A stretch of 64,000 nucleotides of DNA from Solanum dulcamara (lineage: Eukaryota > Streptophyta > Magnoliopsida > Solanales > Solanaceae). Under the pieces are notes generated by a model. The model saw only the letters and a list, made by a program, of their open reading frames with translations, was not told the DNA's origin and did no database searches. A program made the translations under genes and the position numbers. The stretch's first letter is position 1, and each line of letters opens with the position of its first letter. Location: contig NC_077241.1 in assembly GCF_947179165.1 (NCBI RefSeq), forward strand, positions 77,711,648 to 77,775,647, given 5' to 3'. Positions 35,072 through 47,253 of this stretch are shown piece by piece.

Positions 35072-38000
35072 CTATTGCCATCTTTTGGAAGACCTAACTG
35101 CAGAAGTGTTTCCAGAAGGTGGTTTTTTAGAACCTGAGAAGCATAAAAAGGAAAAAGAAAAAGTTGGAATGATTTAGAAAGAAGGAAATAGTCATCTCTT
35201 ATTGACATTTCTCTTCTCTAATTTGGAGAGCATTAACAAGAAGGAAAATAAAGGCGAAAACCAAGAACATATGAGAATCACATACTCGGGAATTTAGGCG
35301 TGCTCTTCTTCAATGATGACATCCGAGAAGATCCTGTTTGCACAGTCTTTTGCGTGGGTCGTGGAAATTTAGCAGGTATAGAGGGCCTGAATCATTCACC
35401 AGTAAAGAGAATATGTAAGTTCTTTTAAATTTGATGAGTTCCTTGGTTGTCTTTAACAACGAGTTCAACAGGAAAACATCGCCTTCTGCTTTTCCCAAAT
35501 AACTATAAACTATCTTCAAAAAAATACTGTACTAAAGAAGAGATTTGATCTAATAGTCATGAAGTATATTTAAACTGGAAACGAGGAATTGTGACTTCAA
35601 ACTATAAGCAATGCTCATTCAGAATGCAACCTGAGGTTGATTTTCTGTGAAGACAAAATATGGATCAAGAAATGAGAAAAGGAAAAACGTTAACAAAAAG
35701 GCAGGTAAAGAAACTTTCAACACAAAGATACAAGATATGCTGATATATCAACCTGAGGTCATCACGGGGAAATGGGAATTAGAGATTCCACGAGTGAATC
35801 AACATTCAAGAAAAAGGTTATCCAATTGTAAGGCAAGACCGGACAAAAAGACAATCAGAGATGTCATAATATACATATATTTGTAGAATACTCACTTCTC
35901 AGGGGTCTCTGAAGGTGGCTTTGTAGTTTCTGGGAAAAGAGTGTATTCTACAATACTATTGATTGAACCATCAGTCTCAGTTCCCATTGAAAGTACACCA
36001 TCGGATATGTCACTTAATCTCTCTTCAGAATCTGCATCATCAAACCCGATGAGCACCACGTCTTCATTAGGATTTTGACCTCCTCTCACAGTAGCCCTTG
36101 AATCAGTGTCCTCACCCAGACTTAGACCAGCATCTACTACAGCAAGCCTGGATTGTCTAAAGAAATCTCTGTGATGCCTAAAGTCGTCCATTGATTGCTG
36201 AGAACCAGTGTCAGATTGTCTGTCGCTGTATTCTGAACTATTGTCCACATCAGAAGCAGCTTTCTGAGTAGGTATTGAGCTTTTCTCTCCAGAAACTCGG
36301 CTTGTTCGTGGGCCGCCTAAAGAATGCCTTCTTGGAGAGGCAGAGCTATGCCTGGTTGAGCTCACACTACGCCTCTCACCATTGCCACTGGTTCTGGGAA
36401 CCCGCAGCCGCCCAATTTCTTCATCCTTCTTGGCAATTGTGTCCTTTAAATTAGCTACCTGAAAATTTACCAGCAATACTTTGTACATGACCATAACAAA
36501 GGACATGGCAATATTGCAAGCATCATAAATCTAGTGCACTCTCTTTCTCAAAAATCTAGTGTACTCTAGAGAATAGCTAAATGTACAAGATAGTATTGAA
36601 ATGGGTCTTAATCATAGATGCACAAGTGTGATGTCGGATTCACAAAAAAATAAGTATACAGTACAAACTGTAGATGCAGGCAATGAGGAAAAGTAACGCA
36701 ACTAGAATGACATTATCTACTAAGCTATTGATATTTTATTAGAACATGCCGTGAGGTACCTGATCCATAAGCTCTTTAACACCCCGACCCTCTTTGTTAT
36801 TCCGTGCTGCACCCAACTCCACTCCAGACACCCTCTCAGCAAACTTCAGGGTGCTAATGGTTTCTGAGTAGGATTCTACGTCAGGATTGAGCTGCACAAA
36901 CATAAGTGTCTTTGCCTGGCCTCCTGTAACATGAGCAAAAATAAAGTAAATAAAGGCTTAATAGCAAAAAGAGAAGTAAAACTCATTTACAGAGTAAAAC
37001 AATATATTTAAATTTGAATGAACACAAAAAAGGTATTTAACTACCAAGGGAGCTTTGAAGAACTTGTGTTAGTTTGCTATTTCTATATGGCACATGAGAA
37101 CTTTTTTGTGCCAATGCAAATATCACATCCCCAAGAGCAGATAATGATTTGTTTATATGTTGTGCTTCTCGTAAACGATCCCCTGTGGCTTCAGAGCGAT
37201 CTACTCTTTCACTGCCAGCCAAATCTACCAAATGTAGGCAACCTCGTAGAATATCATTTGTTTCCAAGTCTATACCACGTACGTGAACGGTGAGGATACT
37301 GCATTATAATGAGTCAAATAAACATGATGTACAAACAGAAAAAAAGTTCAGAATTGAGATAAAAAGTGTTAGTATAAGAGAAGACCTATGTGACCGACTG
37401 CTTCTTTCATTTAAAGCAGTAGCGCCAACAGCTCTATTCATTAGGCCAATATTCATTAATTCTAAGACATTTGCGGTTGACTTGACTGGATGCATGCTAG
37501 CATCAGGGACAGCTAATCCATTGGGTTGAGTAGTACTCCAAATCCCAAGTGTGCGCAAGTTAAAGAAAACATCAGAAAATATATGGTATACACATTTCTG
37601 ACATCTCCACTAACTATTGTAAATGAAAACTTAAAAATATAGCAATAGTGATTCAAGGAAATAAATGTGTATAACATGAACAAAGAAAATGTAAACAGCC
37701 AATGCATCAAAAACACAAATAGATTTTCTTAACAAGGATATCGTTTCTGAGAAGTATCACTGCAGAGTAAGTCACGCACTTGCTCATTGTATATCTCAAC
37801 CATTTGAACACCAACTTCATATGCGATGGAACTTTTCCTACTCTGGGAGATGTTGAATAGATCATTCAGAGCTCGGTAGTTGACCCCCCAATTCTCCACC
37901 GATGACATGCTGGGCCCACTCTGAAGGCAATTAAAATGGACTAGGATAAGTAGAAGTGAATAACCATTGGTATCTATTAAACAAATTTTCTAAAGATGGG

Positions 38001-41000
38001 CATACCATGGTATATGTTTTACCGGAACCAGTCTGACCATAAGCAAAGATGCAGACATTGTACCCATCCAAAACAGACCTGATTAATGGCTGAGTGTCTC
38101 GAAACACCTCCTCTGAAATATGCTAGAGTTAGAAAACGGCAAACATTGTAAAAAGGTAATGTCTTTCTTTTATTCTCCTTCAAGATGAAAGTAAAGGATG
38201 TTTCTATATTAGGTACTTAATCTAAATATCAAGCAGATAAACAAAATCATCAAACCTTGAGTAACTGCAGGTGCAAAGACCTTGTTGAATTTGAAAAGAC
38301 GATGACTATCTTTCCCCAGTTTTGAAGGATTAGTAACAACCAGTTCACCATTCTCACCAATGTACTCTATGGTTGTCAATTTTTGGCTTTGACCAGGAAG
38401 GAATGGCCTTATCCTACAGTAAACTCTAATGTTACCTATCACAAATGACATTATGTTAGGGAAACACCATGCTGCACTTAAATAACTAAGTTCTTCACAT
38501 TCCATTTGACTAACCTTTCAAATCTTGAACTTCATTGTACAACTTCCTATTTTCTTCAAGAACTGTGTGATAATTCTGAGCAGCATCAACCAACCCCTTA
38601 AGATTGAACCCTGTTAATCAAGAATACATGAATAGAGATTAGATTTCCAGATGAAGAAGTACAAATGTAATCATAGCATTAAGCTTTCGTCCTGACCAAA
38701 GTGGTTAAGTTCCTCGACGTAAATCTCCTTGGTCCTCATCACCTCCTGCCTTATAGACTCAGATGATGTCCTCAATTCCTGAGTTATTTCAGAATGTCAT
38801 ATTCCTAATAACTTTTAGTATAAGCTGTTAAGAGCAAACTCAGATGCAAACCTGCAGAGATCCAAAATGAGAGTCTATGAAGTGCTTGTAACCAAGTTCT
38901 CTCCTTTTCAATTTCACCAACTTGGATTCTGAAAATGCCTCAAGTTCTTGTACTTTCTTCGTTGATTCACTCAGAAGACGTTGAAGTTCCAGTATCTTGT
39001 TCTCTAACTCAACTCGAGTTTGCTTCAGTTGTGCTTCCAGTTGTAACCGATCTTTTTCATGTGCGTGTTTGGATGATTTAAGCTCAGCTTCCAATGAGGA
39101 TATTTGCATCTTATAGTGATCATTATCTTCCATTAACCTGATTAAATCTTGTTCTTGAAGTTTTTCTTTCTCTTCCATTTTGGCCTTCTCTATCTATAAA
39201 AGAGAAGTTAGTTGGACTGCATGTACATTAAAATAGAACCACATAACAAAAAAACATATAAGCAACATTGTTACATTGTCAATTCAACATATTGCTGTAT
39301 CAGGCATGCTAATTAACTTTCACAGCAAAATAAACAAGTGAAACAAGGGAGAAAAGTTCTACCATATAATGCATCGGTGAATTAATCCCCCATCCCAAAG
39401 AGAATGACAAAGTTTGAGCCTCTAAGTTTGATCTGATGTTTGGGTTTATTTCCTTTAGACATTCATTGAATGTTCACCAAAATCATTATAACTTGAAACT
39501 AATAGTACTAGTAATCACACATTGGGTTTGTTTGATAGGCACAGTTTGGCAAATTGATTTGATCAAGAACTTTGGTAGCATGATAATTCAACTAGGTTTT
39601 CTATAATTTGATCATGCATATAATTTATTCCAGAATCTTGTGAAATCAATGGACCAAATTCATATGCAAGGAATAACTGAAACAGTAGAGACTCTCTAAG
39701 TGATCAATAAAAGAGAATCAAGAGAACTTTGGCAAATTGAGTGTGAGTGGTCCATCTAGCCTATCTTCATCACCAGAGAATATAAACGAGTTTAAATAAT
39801 TCATTTCAAATTTGAGAGTATTAACATGACTTCAACGGAATCCTCGTATATTCTCAATTACTCCCTTCGTTTCATTTTATTTGGTGGTGTTTGTCTGGGC
39901 ACAAAGTTTAAGAAAGAAATGGAAACTATTGGAATTTGTGATACCATTACCATTTTTGTGGCTATAGAAACATGTCATTAAGATTAAAATGGAAAGTTTA
40001 CACTCAATTATTTTCAAATATAGGAAGGTGTCATCCATTTTGGATAAGACTAAAAAGGAAAGAATGTCATATAAAATGTAACAAAGGGAGTATTAGTTTA
40101 AGGATTAGCAATTGTCTAAATTATATGTGTGTGTATATGTTGTGTGTGTATAAGTGATATATTAATATTATAATATTTTTAAATAACCAAGAAAGCTATT
40201 GTTTTCAGCTTTGAAACACAGTGTATAATGGTCTAACCCTATAATCTTCTCCTTGCATTAACACACTTGTTCGGAATCTGGCCTAGAAGGTCCTTAATAT
40301 TTATGGCATATGAATGTTTATGGCATTTTGTAGTGCTTCTCCATCAAAATTCTGACATTCACATATAGGTACTTTTTGGATCTATGAGTATTAGCTAAGG
40401 AAGAAGGGGGGGATTTAAGAAATAATGAAGACACATTAACCTTAAAAGCAGGCATATCTAACGTTCCAACTCATTGGAAGACAAGAAAGACTATTGTACT
40501 AACACATCACTAAGGTAGTTTTTAGTGCCAAAAGTAATACAGGAGAATAAAACATTGCAAAACCCCAACAAAACTTTCAATATTGCCAGTGTTTCCACAG
40601 ACTTAGTATGGAATAGACTCATAGTACATATTCAGTAAGAACATTTGATATATTCAGCACCTGAAATTCGTAATGAGGGAAAAAAGCATGCTGTTTCAAG
40701 TCAGAAATTAGTAACTTCTTGATAAATCTAATATACACACCTTTATCTGTTGAAGCTTCTTCATGATAACCTGGAAGATTGTATGAAATAAGATTTCAAC
40801 AAAAGAATAGATAGAAAAAAGAAGAAGAAAGAAACATCTTCTTATCAATAGTGACACTTATAGTACCTCATGTTCCTCAGTGGTCCCCAGTGCAAGGGTT
40901 TCGAGTGCTTTAACTCTTGATTGATATCTCTCCTCGCGTGACTTGTACAAACCATTTTGCTGCAATACCCCCAGAGATCCGCAATTTGTAAGCCCTTTGC

Positions 41001-42454
41001 ATGAAGTTCATAAATCAGTACTGATAATTGGAACACTTGTACCTTTCTCAAATTATCAGCTTGTTTTGAAACTCGTTCTTCAATCTCTTGTACTACTAAC
41101 TTCACCAGGGAGGCCACACACTTAACAAGTAGTAAAAGGATATCAGTAAGTATATTAAGTATCAAATGGGATCCAGCAGAAATGAATTTGTTCAGTTTCC
41201 TGTCACCCTTTTCAGTTTATCTGACATACCTGAGGTATATCCCCATTCTTTCTCTCAATGCTGTTATCCAAAATATTACTCACAACACTGAAAAGTGAAT
41301 GAGTGGAGGCACTCTGAAGATAAAAGTCAGTTCAACTAAGGAAATCTGAAGCCAGCACAAACAGTATAAAAGAAAGTAACGAGTTAACTCCAAGCTGAAG
41401 ACCCATTCCAGCTTTACCTCTAAGCTGTTAAGTTTCATCAATTCTGAGATTTTAGCAGCTGGAATATCAGCCAAACCGTGCTTAGATTGCATTCCATCAA
41501 ACAATTTACTCGCAGCAAGATTATCTGAAAATTAAAGCTCTAAGTAAGTGAGAGAAGTAAATCTACCGTGGAAAGATCACCACTAATGACTAATGCTCTA
41601 AGAATATTACATGAAATTGGTACATCTGACACAGATAAGAGGGAAAGAATCCATACATGATACAACACAAAAAAAAATCTGATGCACTATTTTATGCAAA
41701 CTTCCACACAAAGAGAAGTTGTTCAAAGATAGTTGGATGTGGTGAAGAACCAGAGTACTGGGCCTTAAATTTCGGGGTAAAGGTAATGGATTTCAATCTG
41801 GTTGTAATGAAAGTTCTTTATTTGGTAAAGTGCAGTACTAAGTGATGGAGTTGTTTTTGACGGCCTGGCAAAGGTGTGACGGGACAAAATAATGGTTAGT
41901 AATGAAAAGATATAAGAGGGTGAAACTGTCTAATGAAAGGAACTAAAGAAATCAGAAATGCCAAAATAGACTTCAAATTTCGTCCATGATAACTGTTTGA
42001 AGATTTGACAGACACCAGCTATAAAGTTGGGAAAAGGGCTCAAACAAAACCTAAATAGGTAAACTAGACCGAATTTGAGATCCTTAAGTAAGGGATGCTA
42101 TGATGTAAAACTATTACAGCTTGTTTTTAACATTTCCAGTGTTCAGCCAACTAACTAAAGAGATAATAAAGGAAGGAAGAGAAAAGGAAAAACGGAAACA
42201 GGAGCAGAAGGAACAATATAAATCTTCTGGAACTTAGCTTTAAATTTGCCCAATGGGCAAATTCTATGTTACATTGTTAAAATAGAGTAAAGCAATTTTC
42301 CAATAGTTGGATTACACAGGGAAAGGACTGAGAATACCAAAAATTTGAGATACTGAAAGATATTGAATGGTGTACCTTCAGCAGTCCCTTTGACGTTAAG
42401 AATTTCGTTTAAACTAGATGTGTCTCCATTTTCAGTTGCAGCTTCTTGATTCAT
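35072..42454 (-). CDS. Kinesin-14 motor protein (KIN-14), no CH domain seen
   Basis: Eighteen coding exons: 42454-42376, 41524-41418, 41313-41230, 41120-41043, 40959-40867, 40770-40741, 39193-38852, 38778-38697, 38610-38515, 38435-38256, 38112-38006, 37920-37742, 37550-37386, 37298-37045, 36923-36760, 36458-35896, 35386-35286 and 35133-35072 (921 residues). Residues 1-330 are an N-terminal stalk with a coiled coil (about 190-285). The motor begins at [11 protein letters not shown] (331) and has P-loop [11 protein letters not shown] (about 416-426), switch [10 protein letters not shown], switch [10 protein letters not shown] and the microtubule-binding stretch [15 protein letters not shown] Ser/Arg-rich tail ends in SSKRWQ, as in plant KIN-14 relatives. 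The neck before the motor marks minus-end-directed KIN-14. Many relatives carry a calponin-homology domain before the stalk; none is encoded here. The start MNQEAAT is the first in-frame Met after a probable 5' UTR splice. One intron is of U12 AT-AC type. Confidence 0.94.
37551..37741 (-). other. U12-type AT-AC intron in the kinesin gene
   Basis: Exon ...AAACG is followed on the minus strand by ATATCCTTGTT, the U12 AT-AC donor consensus. The intron ends TTCTTTAAC-TTGCGCAC, an 8-of-9 match to the U12 branch site (37559-37567) nine bases before the terminal AC. Joining there reads SQKR|LGIW in frame and restores the kinesin-14 motor sequence. No GT-AG pair gives an open frame with the same protein. 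Confidence 0.9.
39861..40090. mobile_element. Stowaway-like MITE in kinesin intron
   Basis: The terminal inverted repeat CTCCCTTCGTTTCATTTTAT matches the reverse complement of the right end at 17 of 20 positions, and a TA target duplication lies on both sides (39859-39860, 40091-40092). The element is 230 bp with no coding capacity. Confidence 0.85.
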
Positions 42455-44470
42455 GATAACCTTGATATATGCTTTTGCAGGATTACTACGGAGAGCACTG
42501 CTAGTACACAAACAAGAATATGTTACTATATAAGTCAGTTCAATTTTAGGTAATTGAAAAAGAGATGATCAAACTACCAGAACGAACTATACTAGCATGA
42601 TTACATCAAAGCCTATTCTTCAGCCAAAAGCAACAAAAGGCAAATAGAAATGACAGTACACAACTACAATGAGATTAGACAAATGTTATTTTAGTCAAAT
42701 AAAAACAACACATGCATATCTTTATTTGACTTCCACTGACATAGATATGACCAAACAATGCTTTGCACGTGGAACTGTGTGATTATACATATCATTCTAT
42801 TAGAACAGATTCCTTTGTTCAATTGTCTGATATTTTCCATCTGGACAGGAAATCTTTTGTCTTGGATTAAGATTAACAATGAATTATGAGCACTATCAGA
42901 TGTCAAATTTCTTTCTTCGTGAGTGTCTATCTATCTTCATAAGAATCTTACGCTCTTCTCTTTTTAAAGGATCAAGAACTATGGATGTCAACTGTCAAGG
43001 ATCTCAAAATCAATCACATAAGTAGATAGACAATTCATCACTAATAAGGAAAGAAATTCTTATGGTTATAAACTTTCCCCAAGAAAAAGTTCTTTTGGTT
43101 ATTGTACTCCCAGAAAGAAGTTCTTATTGTTATTGTAGTGAAGCTGCAAATTCTATCAATGTGGGTTATAGTTTGAAAAACCCATCTTGGATCCACAATC
43201 AAAACATTTATGATACTTGTGCTCTTGTACGTAATGTCAAATTGAAATCTAAGAAAAACAGTACATCATTGCCATCTTAGAATTTCTTATATGGAGAGAA
43301 GTTTAATGTGGATTAAACCCCATAAAACCTATTACAGGAATATGATACTATCTCATGTCATGTACATTCTTTTAGTTAAATGAACAGGTTATTTGCTAAA
43401 GAAGGTGTAACTAGACTGATTAAATTATTTTATAGAAATCTTCTACTTGAAATGTTGGATTCAAACCAACAAAGCTCACAAAACATGCACTCCTAGTAAA
43501 AGTTAGCCTTCATATCATTCCCAACTATTGCGGGAGCTAATCTAAAGTTCAATCAACTAGATTTCTTTAGTAAATATTCTCCATAACCGAGTGGTAGAAA
43601 ACAACTTCAACGAAACATCTTCCAATATTATATTTATCCTTGCGTTAAAGAAGTAACAACAATTACTGGACTTAGTCCCAAACTAGTCGGGGTCAGCTAT
43701 AATCCTCAATATCCATATCGCGCTATATGAACCCGTTTTAAGGATAAGGAAAAATTAAAAGAAGAATACTACTCAACCATTACACCCAAAATAAACACTA
43801 AGCTAGAATGGGCAGCTCCATAAGAACAGATTTAACTAAAACAAGGAAGATTTTTGGTTAAAGAACAAAACTTGATACCCCTAATCAAGAAACCTCACTC
43901 CCTCACGCACACACTGCACAGCAATACTGAAACAATCAACACCCATTTTCCCATTTCCCCCTTTATGAAAATTTCAAGTACACTATTCCACCCAAAATAT
44001 GAAAAAGGAAGAAACTTTAAGACCCAAAACACATTGAGATAGAATGAACAGCTACATACAAACAGGAAACAGACTCAGCCAGATTTAACTAAAACAAACA
44101 AGATTTTTGGTTAAAGAACAAAACTTGATATCCCTAATCAAGAAACCTCACTCCCTCACACACACACACACACTACACAACAATGCTGAAACAATCAACA
44201 CCCATTTTCCCATTTTCCCCCTTTAAGAAAAATTCCAAGTACATTATTCCACCCAAAATATGAAAAAGCAAGAAACTTTAACAACTTCACAACCAAAAAA
44301 CACCAAAAATCAAAAAACCCAAATGGGTCAACAACCCAAAAATAAAAAAGAACACATTTCGAACAAACCCCACATCAAGTAAAACCCTTAAAAAGAAACA
44401 AATTACCAAAAAAAAAGTTGATAATGTTGGTAAGTTACAAACCAGAATGAGCTGAACTATAAGAGATCTT
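42455..44470 (-). other. Kinesin 5' UTR and its intron, with a 253-bp duplication
   Basis: A non-coding first exon probably lies near 44446-44600 and ends TTCTG|GTTTGT on the minus strand. It contains no ATG that I can see. The intron to the first coding exon carries a tandem duplication: TTTAACTAAAACAAGGAAGA at 43831 recurs at 44084, with copies running to about 44290 (shared CAAGAAACCTCACTCCCTCA and CAATCAACACCCATTTTCCC). No exon for a CH domain could be found in this interval. Confidence 0.6.
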
Positions 44471-44600
44471 GGAAATTTGAAGCTAATTAAACGACTGGAT
44501 CGAGAAATTGCTGAATCATTTCACTTGGTTTTGTAAAGTAGAGATTGAATCTGTGATATTTGAAGCCTTTTTTTGGTTTTGCTTGTTCTTGAAATACCGG

Positions 44601-45466
44601 TTTTTTTTTAGAAGCAAAGCGACGATGATGACATTTCAAAGTGCCCCTATTTCTTAGGAATTCTTTTGGGTTTGGTCTTTGAATTTCAGGTTTTAGTTTA
44701 CTATTTTGGGAATTTCAAACAATTAAACAAAAAATAATAATCTAATTTTTGATATAAAATAATTTTTAACAAAAAAAATAAATTATAATGGAGTTTTTCT
44801 TATTGTTTACTTTAATTTTTTTATTTGCTTACTTGATATTTCATGATATTTTCTTTTCTTTTCTTTTTTAATTATATATTTCTTTTTCATCTTATATGCT
44901 TTTCTTCTTTTTTTTTATGTATAAATTAAAGATTAAGACATGTAATTGCATGTCATACGTATGATGAGTTGATCAGTTGCTCTCAATTGTTTATCAAAGT
45001 TATTAATATTTATCTCAAAAATATATATAGAGTATTTTCGTCAATTAATCCTCTACTTAAGAATTATTGGGCATACACAATATTTGTAGCACATTATGTG
45101 TTAAAATCTTGTGTATATTATTGTTTTACTTGAGTCAGACTCAATTATTATATAATTTAATTTTAAAACTTATAAATAAATTAATAAATTGTGCATATTT
45201 GATGCTCATCGATAAAAAAATCTTTATCTTCAAATAATAAATTTAAATTCTATGCTAGAATTTTTTTTTTATTTTTCATCTTTCGTAATTACTCACTTTG
45301 AGATCCAATTAATTTATATTCGCACTAAAAACTCTACCTTGAGGTAATGCTATCCCCGTCGAAGGTGAGTTCGAACTCAAAATTTTGATTAAGAATAAAA
45401 TGATTAGTTACCACTCAATCATTATAATAAAATTAGAATTTTTTTCTTCTTTACCATATCACACCG
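44601..45466. other. AT-rich intergenic spacer
   Basis: Kinesin promoter side. No gene or clear repeat is visible. Confidence 0.4.
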
Positions 45467-45830
45467 TAGGGGTGGGCATGATATGATAGATACTGAATAC
45501 CATATCGAAATCAAAAAAATTTAACACGGCAGTTTGAATATTTGATATCTGGTATGCATTCTTAAAAAGTTTGATATGGTAATTTTTCTTCCATTTTTGA
45601 GACGTTTCTTAAAAAATCAAAAATATTATTCTTTATTATACGAATATATGTAAGTTGAAGTTGATCAAAATATAATAACCGATTTATCGTACCATAAAAT
45701 ATCAAAATCAAATATTAAAATATCAAATCATACCAAATTAATTTATACGGTAATGATATACTATTTTTAAAACTCATAGACCAAAATTGATGAATCGGAC
45801 TTTTTAATACCGTGCCATGCCCACTCCCTA
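45467..45830. mobile_element. hAT-like MITE
   Basis: The left end TAGGGGTGGGCATG is the inverted counterpart of the right end CATGCCCACTCCCTA, with 364 bp between the outer bases. The interior is a run of AT-rich imperfect repeats of the form GATATGGTA. An exact 8-bp target duplication is not obvious. Confidence 0.65.
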
Positions 45831-46391
45831 CCCCACACCCCCACCCAAAAAAAAAAAATTACTGTCAAAATTTGCTGGATTCTCTTTTTCTAGATTGCGT
45901 AATTTTTGTATTTTACTTTATTTATATCTTTCCTTTTCAAAAGTTCAAAATTGAAAATACGTGTGGTCCACATTATGTTTTGGAATTGTATTCCCGCCTT
46001 ATACTATTTTATTAGTTTATGTTTTTTTTGTTAACAAAAAAAAACATTTTCAGAGTATTACACGTGGCAGTACATATTGGGAGTGGGTTCACCCCCCCTT
46101 ATATCTTATTTTTAAGTTATAATAAAATAATAATAAAAATTACTCCTTCAATATTAATTTTTTTAAAAGAAAATATTAATATTAAGAAGTTGCAGTCACG
46201 ATAACTAAAACGTGCATACCCTATGGGCTTTACAATATTTGCCACCTAATTTATTTGTTTCTTTTCCAATTTCTGGCTTTTGTTCCATTCCATCCACCAA
46301 AGCAAAGAATATCTACAATTTTATGCTCTTTAAGAAAAATGGAAATACTTCATTTACAAAAACAAATGATAAAATTTTGTTATAAATAGTT

Positions 46392-46632
46392 ATCCTCTCC
46401 GTTTTAATTTGTTTATCCTATTCTTTTTTTAGTTTGTTTCAAAAGAATGTTTTTTTTGACAGCTCTGTAATTTCAATTATTTGTATGACATGTTTGATAC
46501 AATAAACTTAAATGACATTTTGATATATTTGGCATATCTTTAATTTAAGACTATGAGATTCAAAAGTCTTCTCTATTTTATCTATCTCAATGTCAAGTCA
46601 AACAGGACAAACAAATTGAAACGGATATAGTA
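46392..46632. mobile_element. Stowaway-like MITE
   Basis: The left end ATCCTCTCCGTTTTAATTTG mirrors the right end CAAATTGAAACGGATAT, and the interior shares CATGTTTGATAC and ACTATGAGATTC with related copies. The boundaries are approximate. Confidence 0.65.
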
Positions 46633-47253
46633 TTTTTTAAAGATGTCAATCCAGCAACAATAGGAGCCGTTGTTTTTGCTTTGTTTGCCGGATTAGGACA
46701 CTTTCTTTTCTAAAAACCCTTCTCTCATAGGTCGTCACATTTCATGTGCTTGTCCCTCAAAGCGAAGGTAAAGACCAAGATATTGGGAATTCTGAATCTG
46801 ACGGTAGAAATCAGTGGATTCATGATAAGTTCTTCATACCAAATAAAATAATGATTAATATACAGTCAACCAATAAATTATTACTTAATTATTCCCTCGC
46901 TAGGACTCATCTAGTCGAAGTAACTAAGAACTTTGGATCGAAGTATTGAAATCAAAACTACTTCAATATATCTTTTTTAAACATTTTAGCCACAGTGTTC
47001 TTGTGAACTCATACGACTTTCGTTCTTCCATTTCTTATTCTTGGTTCAAACTGTTAGTTGAATTATTTCTTGATTTCATTCGCTTATTCATTCAATTCAC
47101 CGATAAGTGGACCATGAGCTCTACATTTACTCAGGTCCTGGGCTGAAGTTGAGGCCCATTATTGTTCCCTTGCGCCCCTTTCAGAATACAAAAGCCCAAT
47201 AAATTGTTTCAGAAATTTGGGGAGTAATTCGACCCGAAATTGATGATCTGAAA
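46633..47253. other. Upstream region of the BORCS6-like gene
   Basis: Two short overlapping open frames occur here (46746-46949 and 46946-47146), but I recognise neither and see no splice or codon support. The last 100 bases before 47254 are likely 5' UTR. Confidence 0.35.

Noticed and set aside
37513..37716. Open frame reading through the kinesin exon into LGIW from upstream
   Set aside because: The upstream part is the AT-AC intron; the conserved motor sequence starts only at the splice.
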